In this document: piece after piece, positions 41,408 through 50,900 of the stretch
Position numbering within the stretch: the stretch's first letter is position 1
Layout of the letters: the number at the start of each line of letters is the position of its first letter
Source of the DNA: PWQG01 sp040882255
Lineage (GTDB): Bacteria; Pseudomonadota; Gammaproteobacteria; Pseudomonadales; Pseudohongiellaceae
Assembly: GCA_040882255.1 (NCBI GenBank)
Contig: JBBEBP010000016.1
Coordinates: forward strand, 434,001 to 498,000
Reading direction: 5' to 3'
Length of the DNA: 64,000 bases
Notes under the pieces: generated by a model
Databases searched by the model: none
What the model saw: only the letters and a program-made list of their open reading frames with translations
What the model was told of the DNA's origin: nothing
Program-made: the position numbers and the translations under genes

Positions 41408-41543
41408 CGTAGCGCTCATCCTCCAACGGAATACGGGCAATATCGCTGGACTTGTCCTTGCTGGCGAATGCCGTCAACCATACGACCAGCACCACCATGA
41501 ACAGTGTGACCAGCATGTCTCCAGCAAAAATGAACCAGGTCAT
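41400..41543 (-). CDS. ccoQ: CcoQ/FixQ, small subunit IV of cbb3 oxidase
   Basis: 47 aa, easily missed. One membrane helix (MLVTLFMVVLVVWLTAFA) and a polar tail (KDKSSDIARIPLEDER), the normal CcoQ layout, exactly between ccoO and ccoP. It stabilises the oxidase complex. ATGA-like overlap with ccoO (stop at 41540). Confidence 0.85.
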   Translation of the reverse strand: MTWFIFAGDMLVTLFMVVLVVWLTAFASKDKSSDIARIPLEDERYDG

Positions 41544-42169
41544 GGGACCTCTCCTTGCGGCATCGAAGTGCCGAGCTGTTGCAGGTAGGCGATCAGAGCA
41601 TCCATCTCGGTGACGTCTTCCAGCTCTCCGGGAGCGTTCTCGATATCCTCATCACTGTAGGGGTGGCCCAGTCTCTGCAGAACCTGCATTTTCTTCTGTA
41701 TGTCGCCGACCTCCGAGGCCGGTGCCCCGACCAGCCAGGGATAGGCCGGCATGATGGAGTCCGGCACCACGGCCCGCGGGTCGATCAGGTGTTCGCGATG
41801 CCAGACGTCCGAATACTTGCCACCCAGCCGGTGTAAGTCCGGCCCGGTGCGCTTGGAACCCCAGAGGAAGGGCCGGTCATAGACGAACTCACCCGCTCGC
41901 GAATAGGGACCGTAGCGCTCTACTTCCGCGATCAGCGGCCGGATCTGCTGGGTATGGCAGACGTGGCAACCATCCCGTATGTAGATGTCCCGCCCGGTGA
42001 GCTCGACCGGAGAATACACCTCGGTATTCTCCGTCGGAGTCTCCAGCGATTCCTGGTAGAGCACCGGCAGAATCTGCACCAGACCACCCATCGACGCCAC
42101 CAGCAGGATACCGAAAATCAGCAGCCCGGCGTTCTCTTCCAGCTTCTTGTGAAGCTCCATCCCCGTCAT
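41540..42169 (-). CDS. ccoO: CcoO, monohaem subunit of cbb3 cytochrome oxidase
   Basis: 209 aa. One N-terminal membrane helix (GLLIFGILLVASMGGLVQILPVL), then YIRDGCHVCHTQQIRP with the haem motif and GPDLHRLGGKYSD, both conserved in CcoO. The axial Met is in DSIMPAYPWL. ATGA overlap with ccoN. Confidence 0.95.
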   Translation of the reverse strand: MTGMELHKKLEENAGLLIFGILLVASMGGLVQILPVLYQESLETPTENTEVYSPVELTGRDIYIRDGCHVCHTQQIRPLIAEVERYGPYSRAGEFVYDRPFLWGSKRTGPDLHRLGGKYSDVWHREHLIDPRAVVPDSIMPAYPWLVGAPASEVGDIQKKMQVLQRLGHPYSDEDIENAPGELEDVTEMDALIAYLQQLGTSMPQGEVP

Positions 42170-43608
42170 CGCTTCACCTCATACATCGGATCAACGGGAG
42201 GCGGGGAGACCGGAACAGGTTGCCGCCCCCGCATGGTCATGAACAGGTTGTAGGCCATCAATACCGTACCGCCCAGGAAGATCAACCCGGCCACGAGACG
42301 CAGTCCGTAGTAGGGGGTCATACTCGCCATGATATCCGTGAAGCTGAAGCGCAGCTCGCCCAGCTCGTCCAGGTTTAACCACAACAGACCCTGGGAGACA
42401 CCGGCCGCCCACATGGCCATGATATAGAGCATGGTACCCGCCAGCGCCAGCCAGAAATGCACGTTGGCCAGCCGGGTACTGTAGAGTTCGCGGCCCGCCA
42501 TGCGCGGGATCAGGAAATAGAACGTGCCGTAGGTGATCATGGCGTTCCAGCCGAGTGCACCGGAGTGCACATGACCCACGGTCCAGTCGGTGAAATGACT
42601 GACCACGTTGACGCTGCGGATCGCCATCATCGGCCCCTCGAAGGTGGCCAGGGCATAGAACGCCAGCGCCAGCACGATGAACTTCAGCGCCGGGTCGGTG
42701 CGCAATTTCTGCCACGCCCCGCTGACGGTCATGATGCCGTTGACCAGCGTGGCCCAGGACGGCGCCAACAAAATGATGCTCATCACCATGGCCAGCGACT
42801 GCACCCATTCCGGAACGGCACTGTAATGCAGGTGATGCGGTCCCGCCCAGATGTAGGTATAGGTGAAGGCCCAGAACGCCACAATGGACAGCCGGTAGCT
42901 CCAGATCGGGCGCCCTGCCTGCTTGGGCAGAAAGTAATAGACCATGCCCAGGAAGCCGCCAGTGAGCAGGAAGCCCACGGCATTGTGCCCGTACCACCAC
43001 TGCACCACTGCGTCCTGCGAGCCGGCATACAGCGAGTACGACTTGTCCAGCGTCACCGGCAGGGCCATGCTGTTGACGATATGCAGCATCGCGATGACGA
43101 TAATCAGACCGCCATAAAACCAGTTGGAGATGTAGATGGGACGGATCTTGCGGATCGCCAGGGTACCGAAGAACACGATGCCGAAGCAGACCCAGAGCAC
43201 GGCGATGGCGATATCGAAGGGCCACTCCAGCTCGGCGTACTCCTTGCTTGAGGTCCACCCCGCCAGCAGGGAGATGCCACCCAGCAACACGGTCAACTGC
43301 CAGCCATAGCAGCAGAACCAGGCCAGGCGATGGGCGTACAACGGTACATGGCTGGTGCGCTGCACACTGTAGAACGCGGTAGCCATCAGGGCCGATACGC
43401 CGAAACCGAAAATGATGCCGTTGGTATGCAGTGGCCGCAGGCGCCCAAAGGACAGCCAGGGCTGCTCCATGTCCAGGCCCGGCCAGATCAGTTCAGCGGA
43501 CAGGTAGACACCGGCCGCCATGGCCAGGATGGCCCAGAGCACGGAGAACTGGACCAGCCGCAGGACGACCCGATCATGAAAATGATTGTTCGACGTATCT
43601 GTCGTCAA
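42166..43608 (-). CDS. ccoN: CcoN, catalytic subunit of cbb3 cytochrome oxidase
   Basis: 480 aa, twelve membrane helices. Key residues: GRLRPLHTNGIIFGF (low-spin haem His), WWYGHNAVGFLLTGGFLG (CuB His and the cross-linked Tyr nearby), AGPHHLHYSAVP (CuB His pair) and DWTVGHVHSGALGWNAM (haem b3 and b His). Catalyses high-affinity O2 reduction under low oxygen. Assembly genes ccoGHIS are not in this window. Confidence 0.96.
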   Translation of the reverse strand: MTTDTSNNHFHDRVVLRLVQFSVLWAILAMAAGVYLSAELIWPGLDMEQPWLSFGRLRPLHTNGIIFGFGVSALMATAFYSVQRTSHVPLYAHRLAWFCCYGWQLTVLLGGISLLAGWTSSKEYAELEWPFDIAIAVLWVCFGIVFFGTLAIRKIRPIYISNWFYGGLIIVIAMLHIVNSMALPVTLDKSYSLYAGSQDAVVQWWYGHNAVGFLLTGGFLGMVYYFLPKQAGRPIWSYRLSIVAFWAFTYTYIWAGPHHLHYSAVPEWVQSLAMVMSIILLAPSWATLVNGIMTVSGAWQKLRTDPALKFIVLALAFYALATFEGPMMAIRSVNVVSHFTDWTVGHVHSGALGWNAMITYGTFYFLIPRMAGRELYSTRLANVHFWLALAGTMLYIMAMWAAGVSQGLLWLNLDELGELRFSFTDIMASMTPYYGLRLVAGLIFLGGTVLMAYNLFMTMRGRQPVPVSPPPVDPMYEVKR

Positions 43609-43621
43609 AACCGCAATTCTC

Positions 43622-44236
43622 CTATACGCCCATCAGGGGGCCGATACCGGACGCCCACAATCCCATGCTCAAACCCAGCAATGACACCGCCGCCACCAGC
43701 AGCCACCCCACCAGGGACGAGGCCATCAACATGCCGCGTTCCGGCGGCGTTTCCAGCGCCACGGGAATGCCTGTGTAAAGCAGGTACATACTCCAGATCA
43801 TCGTGGGAATCAGGATCAGTACATTGAAAAAGACATCGGGGAACAAGTGTGCGGCGCTGGCGAAGGCCAGCGGGGCGCCGACAATGGTGATCATGGCGAA
43901 ATGACGTCCCAGCGAACCGCTGGCGCCATAGGTCGAAGCCATCCAGTGACTGATCAGCGCCGTGGTCACGAAACCGAACACCAGCGTGAGAAAGTAACCG
44001 ATGGAAATCAGCGTCAGCGTGGTGACCGGCAACATCAGCGGATCATTGGCGCCCAGCCGCCAGCCGAAGAAAACCGCACCGATCCAGGAGAACAGCGGGG
44101 GCAGCAGCAATAACCAGACCGAATACCGCAGCAACACGCTGAGTGGTGCGGGGTCGGCACTGGACAGCTCGCGAAAGGCAGCGGCCGGATCATACAGCGC
44201 TTTCAGGAGCAAATTGGACAAGCCACTATCACGCAT
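43622..44236 (-). CDS. Yip1-family membrane protein
   Basis: 204 aa from the ATG at 44236; the longer frame from 44320 cannot be used because it starts inside the predicted -10. Five membrane helices, an early amphipathic segment (LLLKALYDPAAAFREL) and the PLMLPVTTLTLISIGYFLTLVFGF core of YIP1-domain proteins. It begins the transcript that runs into ccoNOQP with a 13-bp gap; role in oxidase biogenesis is possible but unproven. Confidence 0.78.
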   Translation of the reverse strand: MRDSGLSNLLLKALYDPAAAFRELSSADPAPLSVLLRYSVWLLLLPPLFSWIGAVFFGWRLGANDPLMLPVTTLTLISIGYFLTLVFGFVTTALISHWMASTYGASGSLGRHFAMITIVGAPLAFASAAHLFPDVFFNVLILIPTMIWSMYLLYTGIPVALETPPERGMLMASSLVGWLLVAAVSLLGLSMGLWASGIGPLMGV

Positions 44237-44308
44237 GGGTCGAGACTGCCATAAATAATGATTCTCTGACAATACCTGCCAGAGCGGTTCGGGATGACTG
44301 AGCGGCCC

Positions 44309-44314
44309 ATCATA
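44309..44314 (-). promoter_or_regulatory. -10 element of the cco transcript
   Basis: TATGAT on the minus strand, 28 bp downstream of the centre of the ANR/FNR box. This puts the box at about -41, the class II activator position. Confidence 0.6.
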
Positions 44315-44329
44315 CGGCACCCGGCCAAA

Positions 44330-44355
44330 CCACTATTGATACAGATCAATAGTGG
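44330..44355. promoter_or_regulatory. ANR/FNR box inside a 26-bp perfect palindrome
   Basis: TTGAT-ACAG-ATCAA (44336-44349) is a perfect FNR/ANR site. It is extended on both sides to CCACTATTGAT ... ATCAATAGTGG, arms of 11 bp. Together with the well-placed -10 it predicts induction of Yip1-ccoNOQP under low oxygen. The long arms could also act as a hairpin for the gene ending at 44372. Confidence 0.8.
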
Positions 44356-44371
44356 TGGTGGCAAGACGCTG

Positions 44372-45247
44372 TCACCGTGCTGGCGGCTTGGGATGCTCGT
44401 ATAGCCATTCCACCAGCTGGGCTGCATAGCTGTCCGACACGGTCGGGGAATGCGCGCCGGCGGTGATCGTCCACAGCTCCACAGCGCCGCCCGGCTGGCA
44501 ACCCGCGGCAAAGCTCAGCACGCCAGTCTCATGGCCGGGCAGGCTGGCATCCAGATCACGGCGCTCGCGCGCCCTTCCCCGGTCGGTACAGCCGTTATAG
44601 CCGGCCCACTGCCGCACTGTCTGCATGGCACCGGGATACCGGGTCTCGCGGATTTCCCCGCCCTGGTAGGCGATGGTGCCATCGGCGGTACCGTGAATCT
44701 GCAGGACATTGACGGGTTGCTCGGGCGGATCACGCCGTTCAGCGTGACTGGCGCCGGCCAGACTGATCATGGCCGCGATCGTGTCAGAGTGCTCATAGGC
44801 CATCCGGTAGGACATGAATCCCCCGTTGGAATGGCCGATCAGATAGATACGCCGGTCATCGATGCTGTACTCCTCTTGCATTCGTTCGATGACGGACATC
44901 AGGTAGCCGACGTCATCCACGCCGGTATCATAGAAATTGCAACAGGCATCCGAGGCGTTCCAATAGGGATTCTCATCGTCCTGTGGTTCCCGCATCCCCT
45001 CCGGCGCCACCAACAGGAAGCCGTATTCATCGGCCACGTCGCTCAGCCCCATGTAGCCATCCACGCGCGGCCCGTTGGACGTGTAGCCGTGCAACAGCAC
45101 GATCAGCGGTGCGGGCCTCTCACCCGAATAGTCATCCGGCACGGTGACGGGCAACTCGCCCCGGCCCACATCAATGGCCTGGCTCCAGGCGGCCGTCGAA
45201 GCGGCGGCCAGCAGGGCCATCAGCATCAGTCTCTTGAGAACGCGCAT
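44372..45247 (-). CDS. Secreted PHB-depolymerase-like esterase
   Basis: 291 aa from the ATG at 45247 (GGAG upstream). Signal peptide (LMLMALLAAASTAAWSQ), then an alpha/beta hydrolase: LIVLLHGYTSNG (oxyanion region), YLIGHSNGGFMSYRMA (Ser nucleophile near 146), VLQIHGTADGTIAY (Asp) and TAGAHSPTVS (His). Belongs to the LpqC/poly-hydroxybutyrate depolymerase-like esterases; feruloyl esterases are close relatives, so the substrate is open. Confidence 0.85.
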   Translation of the reverse strand: MRVLKRLMLMALLAAASTAAWSQAIDVGRGELPVTVPDDYSGERPAPLIVLLHGYTSNGPRVDGYMGLSDVADEYGFLLVAPEGMREPQDDENPYWNASDACCNFYDTGVDDVGYLMSVIERMQEEYSIDDRRIYLIGHSNGGFMSYRMAYEHSDTIAAMISLAGASHAERRDPPEQPVNVLQIHGTADGTIAYQGGEIRETRYPGAMQTVRQWAGYNGCTDRGRARERRDLDASLPGHETGVLSFAAGCQPGGAVELWTITAGAHSPTVSDSYAAQLVEWLYEHPKPPAR

Positions 45248-45333
45248 AACTGCAGTCTCCTGGTGATTTTTGTTGTCCCGCTGATTGTACGATAAAAGGG
45301 TCCTTCCCATAACCGGGGGAAACGAAAGGGCGT

Positions 45334-45483
45334 TTATTGCTCTCGCGAAGATCGCCAAGAGCGCAGAGAAAACAATGAGCTTGCGATAGCTGCCTGACGC
45401 ACTTCAATGCCCCGCACTCCAATCCCGTTCCCACTCATGACAGGCCCTCCTTGGCGATCTTGGCGAGCTCTGCGAGACAATAA
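45334..45483. repeat. Dispersed repeat element with inverted ends (copy 3)
   Basis: Left end TTATTGCTCTCGCGAAG + ATCGCCAAGAGCGCAGAG, right end CCTTGGCGATCTTGGCGAG + CTCTGCGAGACAATAA, which are inverted copies of each other. About 75 bp of middle sequence differ from copy 1. On the minus strand the middle encodes MSGNGIGVRGIEVRQAAIAS, possibly the start of a broken small gene. Confidence 0.6.
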
Positions 45484-45485
45484 AA

Positions 45486-45515
45486 AAGCCGGAGCATGCT
45501 CACACACCCCGGCTT
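45486..45515 (-). terminator. Rho-independent terminator after icd
   Basis: On the minus strand AAGCCGG ... CCGGCTT followed by TTTTATT. It lies 31 bp after the isocitrate dehydrogenase stop. Confidence 0.75.
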
Positions 45516-45545
45516 CTGTCACCCCTTCACGTTACCTGTGACCGG

Positions 45546-47771
45546 TTACAGGCTGTCCAGCGCGCGGTTCAGCGTGGACGAGGGACGCATGGCGCTGGAA
45601 ACCAGCTGCGAGTCCGGCTGGTAGTAGCCACCAATCTCCACCGGCTTGCCCTGGACACCATTCAGCTCGTCAGCGATCTTCTGCTCGTTCTCACTGAGGG
45701 CGGCATGCAACTTCGCGAAACGTTCGGCCAGTTCCGCATTCTCGTTCTGCCCGGCCAGCGCCTCGGCCCAGTACAACGCCAGATAGAAATGACTGCCCCG
45801 GTTGTCGATCTCGCCGATCTTGCGTGCGGGCGATTTATCGTTCTCCAGGAATTTGGTGTTGGCCACATCCAGGGTCTCGGCCAGCACACGGGCGCCGTCA
45901 ATGCCAGCCTGCTGTGCCATGTGCTCCAGGGAAGCGGCCAGGGCCAGGAACTCACCCAGGGAGTCCCAGCGCAGGTAGTTCTGTTCAGTGAACTGCTCCA
46001 CGTGCTTGGGCGCGGAACCACCGGCACCGGTCTCGAACAGCCCGCCGCCGTTCATCAGGGGCACGATGGACAGCATCTTCGCCGAGGTGCCCAGCTCCAG
46101 GATCGGGAACAGGTCAGTCAGGTAGTCACGCAACACATTGCCGGTCACGGAGATAGTGTCCTTGCCGTCCCTGATGCGTTGCAGCGTATGACGAGTGGCG
46201 TCCTCCGGTGACAGGATGCGGATGTCCAGGCCATCGGTATCGTGTTCCTGCAGGTACTCGTTGACCTTGGCAATCAGCTCACGGTCATGGGCACGCTCTT
46301 CGGTCAGCCAGAACACGGCCGGCATGCCACTCTGGCGGGAACGGTTGACGGCCAGCTTGACCCAGTCCCGGATCGGAGCGTCCTTGACCTGGCACATGCG
46401 CCAGATGTCTCCTTTTTCCACGTCATGGGAGAAGACCGTCTCGCCGGCCTTGTTGAGCACCTTCACGGTACCGGCGGCGGGGATCTCGAAAGTCTTGTCG
46501 TGGGAGCCGTACTCTTCGGCCTTCTGCGCCATCAGACCGACGTTGGGGCAGGTGCCCATGGTGGTCGGGTCGAGCGCGCCGTTTTCCTGGCAAAAGCGGA
46601 TGGTTTCCTGGTAGACGCCAGCGTAGCAGCGATCCGGGATCATGGCCTTGGCATCCTGCTGTGCGTCGTCGCGGTTCCACATCTTACCGCCATCACGGAT
46701 CATGGCCGGCATGGAGGCATCGATGATCACATCACTGGGCACATGCAGGTTGGTGATGCCCTTGTGGGAGTTGACCATGGCCAGGGCCGGCCCCTCGCTA
46801 TAGGCCGCCTCGATGTCATCCTCGATGGTGGAACGCGTGCTGTCCGGCAGCTCGGCGATCTTCGCCAGTACATCACCGAAACCGTTGGTGGCATCGACCT
46901 CCAGCTCCCGGAACGTGTCGGCATGCTTCTCGAACACGGAAGCGAAGAACACCCTCACGGCATGACCGAACATGATGGGATCGGAGACTTTCATCATCGT
47001 CGCTTTCAGGTGCAGCGACAACAGAACGCCCTTCTCTTTCGCATCCTGCATCTGCTCCCGGAAGAAGGCCTGCAGCTTTGCCGCGCTCATGCAGGCGCCA
47101 TCCACCACTTCCCCGGCCAGCACCGGAACCGACTCCTTCAACACCTGCTCACCATCCGCCGTCTGCAGCACGACCTTCAGTTCATCGGCGCTGGCGAACG
47201 TGGTGGACTGCTCGCTGGCAAAGAAATCGCCGTCCTCCATGTGTGATACATGGGTTTTCGAATCGCCGGACCACTGGCCCATGCGGTGCGGGTGCTTGCG
47301 CACATAATTCTTGACCGCGGCCGGTGCGCGGCGGTCGGAATTGCCTTCGCGCAGCACCGGATTGACGGCCGAACCCTTGACACGGTCATAACGGGCGCGG
47401 ACTTCGCGCTCCTCATCGGTTTTCGGGTCGTGGGGATAATCGGGCAATGCGTAACCCTGCCCCTGAAGCTCCTTGACGGCGGCAATCAACTGCGGAATGG
47501 AGGCGCTGATATTGGGTAGTTTGATGATATTGGCTTCCGGTGTCTTCGCCAGCTCGCCGAGCTCGGCCAGGGCATCACCGATGCGCTGGTCTTCCTTCAG
47601 GTACTCGGGAAACTGCGCGATGATCCGGCCCGCCAGGGAGATGTCCCGGGTTTCCACCGACACACCGACGGCTTTTGTGAAGGACTCGATGATGGGCAAC
47701 AGTGAGTAGGTTGCCAGGCGTGGTGCCTCGTCGGTTTCCGTGTAGATGATCTTTGCGCCGTCGTTCGACAT
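45546..47771 (-). CDS. icd: Monomeric NADP-dependent isocitrate dehydrogenase
   Basis: 741 aa, the size of the monomeric type (about 740), unrelated in length to the 416-aa dimeric enzyme. Family segments: IIYTETDEAPRLATYSLLPI at the start, LPNISASIPQLIAAVKELQ, NSDRRAPAAVKNYVRKHPH (substrate binding), VSDPIMFGHAVRVFF, LEVDATNGFGDVLAKI and GGSAPKHVEQF near the end. Converts isocitrate to 2-oxoglutarate in the TCA cycle, giving NADPH. Single gene with its own terminator. Confidence 0.96.
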   Translation of the reverse strand: MSNDGAKIIYTETDEAPRLATYSLLPIIESFTKAVGVSVETRDISLAGRIIAQFPEYLKEDQRIGDALAELGELAKTPEANIIKLPNISASIPQLIAAVKELQGQGYALPDYPHDPKTDEEREVRARYDRVKGSAVNPVLREGNSDRRAPAAVKNYVRKHPHRMGQWSGDSKTHVSHMEDGDFFASEQSTTFASADELKVVLQTADGEQVLKESVPVLAGEVVDGACMSAAKLQAFFREQMQDAKEKGVLLSLHLKATMMKVSDPIMFGHAVRVFFASVFEKHADTFRELEVDATNGFGDVLAKIAELPDSTRSTIEDDIEAAYSEGPALAMVNSHKGITNLHVPSDVIIDASMPAMIRDGGKMWNRDDAQQDAKAMIPDRCYAGVYQETIRFCQENGALDPTTMGTCPNVGLMAQKAEEYGSHDKTFEIPAAGTVKVLNKAGETVFSHDVEKGDIWRMCQVKDAPIRDWVKLAVNRSRQSGMPAVFWLTEERAHDRELIAKVNEYLQEHDTDGLDIRILSPEDATRHTLQRIRDGKDTISVTGNVLRDYLTDLFPILELGTSAKMLSIVPLMNGGGLFETGAGGSAPKHVEQFTEQNYLRWDSLGEFLALAASLEHMAQQAGIDGARVLAETLDVANTKFLENDKSPARKIGEIDNRGSHFYLALYWAEALAGQNENAELAERFAKLHAALSENEQKIADELNGVQGKPVEIGGYYQPDSQLVSSAMRPSSTLNRALDSL

Positions 47772-47962
47772 AGTGGTTCCTATTCCAGAAATTCAGTACT
47801 GTACGGCCCCTCCGCCACTATCCTGCGGGCAGCCCTGGCGGGCCGGACAGGCGAGGTCGCCGCTGAAAAGACGCGCGGATTATACCACCCGTGGCATCGA
47901 TATGGTATGGCAGCGTACCGGAGCCGGCCCGCACTGATAACAGCCTTGACGAATGGTTTCAG

Positions 47963-50900
47963 CTACTTGCGCGACAATCCGGCTTCCAGCCATTCCAGCA
48001 GCTGCCCGGCATCGGCTGGGTCATGGCGCTCGCCGAGACCCCGTAACACCTGTTGCAGGCGCTGTTCCCGCGTCAATGGCGTACCCGGCGTCACATAACC
48101 TTCCTGCTCCAGCCACTCTTCCAGCGCACTGACTTTGGTGGGGCCGAAGCCGGCCACCTTGCGAGTCCCGCTCCTGAGCGCCGCCAGCAGTTCCACGGGA
48201 TCTCCGCCCACTTCCTGCACCCGCTCCGCGATCTCTTCCTCGAACCGCTCACTTACCGCGCTGCTCTGCTGCAATGTAACGCGACTCACAGGACGGTTGC
48301 GATCGTGATGCCAGGCGTCCTGCCAGCGACGTGCCGTCTGGCATCGGGCGCCCAGCCGCTGCCTCTCCTCTGCATCGGTGACCGCGGCCCCGGCACTGTC
48401 GCTCTGCAGCAAGCCCTTCAGCTGCCCCAAGGAAGTGACCCGCCAGTCCGACATCAACCGATGCAGCAACGGTAGATCGTCACGCAGAAGATGGAAGACA
48501 TGGAAGTCTCCCGGTGGTTGCTCCGGGTCTACTGGAGGAACGGCAAGACGCGCTGCATAGTCCTCGGGCGCATCGCCGTCCGGCTCCGGCACTGGCTGCA
48601 GCGGTGGCAGGATATAGTCCTGTGCCTGCGCTTCCGGTGTGCCGAAACGCAGGGCGGCCAGGTCAATGCGATGAGGCGCTTCACCGGTCATCTGTTCCCA
48701 CAATACCGGCTCCTGCTGCCTGGCCGAAATATAGAACACCTGACGCCCTTCATTCCGGGTCAGTGCCACCAGGCTTTCCGCGACGGCCGCGAACCGCGAC
48801 TCATCACTGGTAGTCAGTGCTTCATCAAGGAACAGCGGCAGGGATTCCCGTCCCTGCTCCAGATGCCGTGTCCAGGCCATTCGCACGGCCAGCTGCAGCT
48901 GCATCCGCGTACCGGACGAAAGCTCGGACAGGGGGCGTGAGCGATCCTTCCGGCGGTCATGCGCCAGCAATCCCGACTCATCGATTCGCACATCCCAGGC
49001 CTGGTGCGTGAAGCGGCCAAAAAGATCGCGGGCCTCGCGCAGCACAGCCGGCTCGTGTTCGTTCTGGTGCTCGCGCTCAATGTCCTCCAGCAGGAAGCGC
49101 CCGGCTTCCGCTGCAAGCTGCTCATCGAGCCGGTCCTGATAGACTGCCGCAGCCTGATCCACGCGATGCAGCGCCCCTTCCAGGCGCCGGTCCGCGCCGG
49201 CATTGTCGAGCCGCGCCTGCAGATCACTGCGCCGCTGCATCAACTCATCATAACGCTCGCCCTGTTGACGGGCTTCATCGCATTGGCGCTGCAAGGCGTC
49301 CCGGTCTCCGCTGGTAGCGGCTTCCAGCCATTCCGGATGATCAGCCAGCATCCCGCGCGGGCCGATTTCCTGGCCTTCCAGTTTTTGCAGACGCCCGCGC
49401 AGGGCTTTCCAGTCATCCAGTCGTTCCAGGCCGGTCTGCAGGGAAGCCCGGTCACCGGGAGCCAGTCCCGCTTCCCGATACAAATTTTCGATTTCCTTCT
49501 CCCGGTCTGACAGTTCACCGTCAATCCGTTCCAGTTCACGCTCCGCGTTCTTCAGGTCGCTCTCGGCCTTCTCGGACTCGCCGGCCCGCTCGCTCAACTC
49601 ATGCAGGGCGGCGGCCAGTACTGCCAGGTTGTCATCCACTTCCAGACGCCAACGCTTGAGAAAATCCAGCACCTCCTTGCGGTGGCCGGCCATGAAGCGT
49701 TCCTTTTCCCCGATCTGCGCCTCCAGCGCCCTGCGCTCCACCTGCGCGCGATCATGACGGGCAAAAAGATCCAGAAAGCGCCGCATGCCCCTCGCTGCCA
49801 GGCCCGGATCGAATCCCACCGAAGCTGCCAGCCGGGTCTTCTCCTTTTGCAGGTCCTCGGCCTCCTTCTCCAGAGTCAGCAGCCGCTCCCGGTCACCCTG
49901 CGAGGACAACGCCCGTTCGCGCAGACTCTGCAACCGGTTGGCTTCGCGGCGCAGTACCGCCAGATGTCTTGACACGGCCTCCCCGTTCCAGCCTTCCGGC
50001 TCATCCAGACCCTGCTTTCGGAACCGGTCCCGGGCCTCGGTGGCCGGATCGCGGGCCTGGGCCAGCTGGGCCCAGGCCACACCCGCCACACCAATACCGG
50101 CGGCCGCAGCAGCCCACCAGTGCTGTTGGAGAATGGCCAGTACCGCAGCCGCCAGCGCTCCCGCAATACCCGGCCATAGCCCATACCGCCCACGCCTCAG
50201 AGAATCCCGCCACTCCCGCGCGGACAACCAGGCCGAAAGCGCATCCACCCCCTGCCAGTGAGACTGGATCTGTTCTGTGTCCGGCGGGTTTTGCACGTCC
50301 TCCAGTCGGCCCCGGATCGGCTCGCGGGCCAGACGATTGTTCTCCAGCCGGTCGGCCAGTTGTCCGGCGGCATCCAGTTGCTCCGGCGCTGACGCCGGGT
50401 CGCTTTCCTCTGCGCCGAGCGACTCCAGCGCCTGTCGCTCTTCCTCCCGAGCGCTGATCAGCCTGCTCCGCAGGTCCTGCCATTGTTCATGCCAGCGCTG
50501 TACCTGATCCAGCAGGCCACGCATGCCGTCCAGATCGACCGCTAGAGGCCTTTCGCTTTCCAGGCCGGTCTGCCGCCACCGCTGCCTGGCTGCCTCCAGC
50601 GCTTGTTGTGTGTCCTTCCGGGCGCCTTCCAATTTCCCCTTGTTCTCTTCCAGGCGCTGCAGCTGACCCAGTTCATTGCCCCGCAGACGCTCCATGCCCG
50701 CCGGGAATGCCACCAGTTCCGATTCAATCTGATGCCGCTGCACCAGGACATCGTGCAGGGTCAACGCGGCATCCAGCCGGGTCGCCTCCTGCCGCGCCTT
50801 GCTGGCGGCCTCGATCTGCTCCGCCAGCTCCGGCAACTCCTGTTCCTCGCGCTGCAGGCGGGCGTAATCGGCCTCCACTTCCCGAAGTCGGGTCCTGGCG

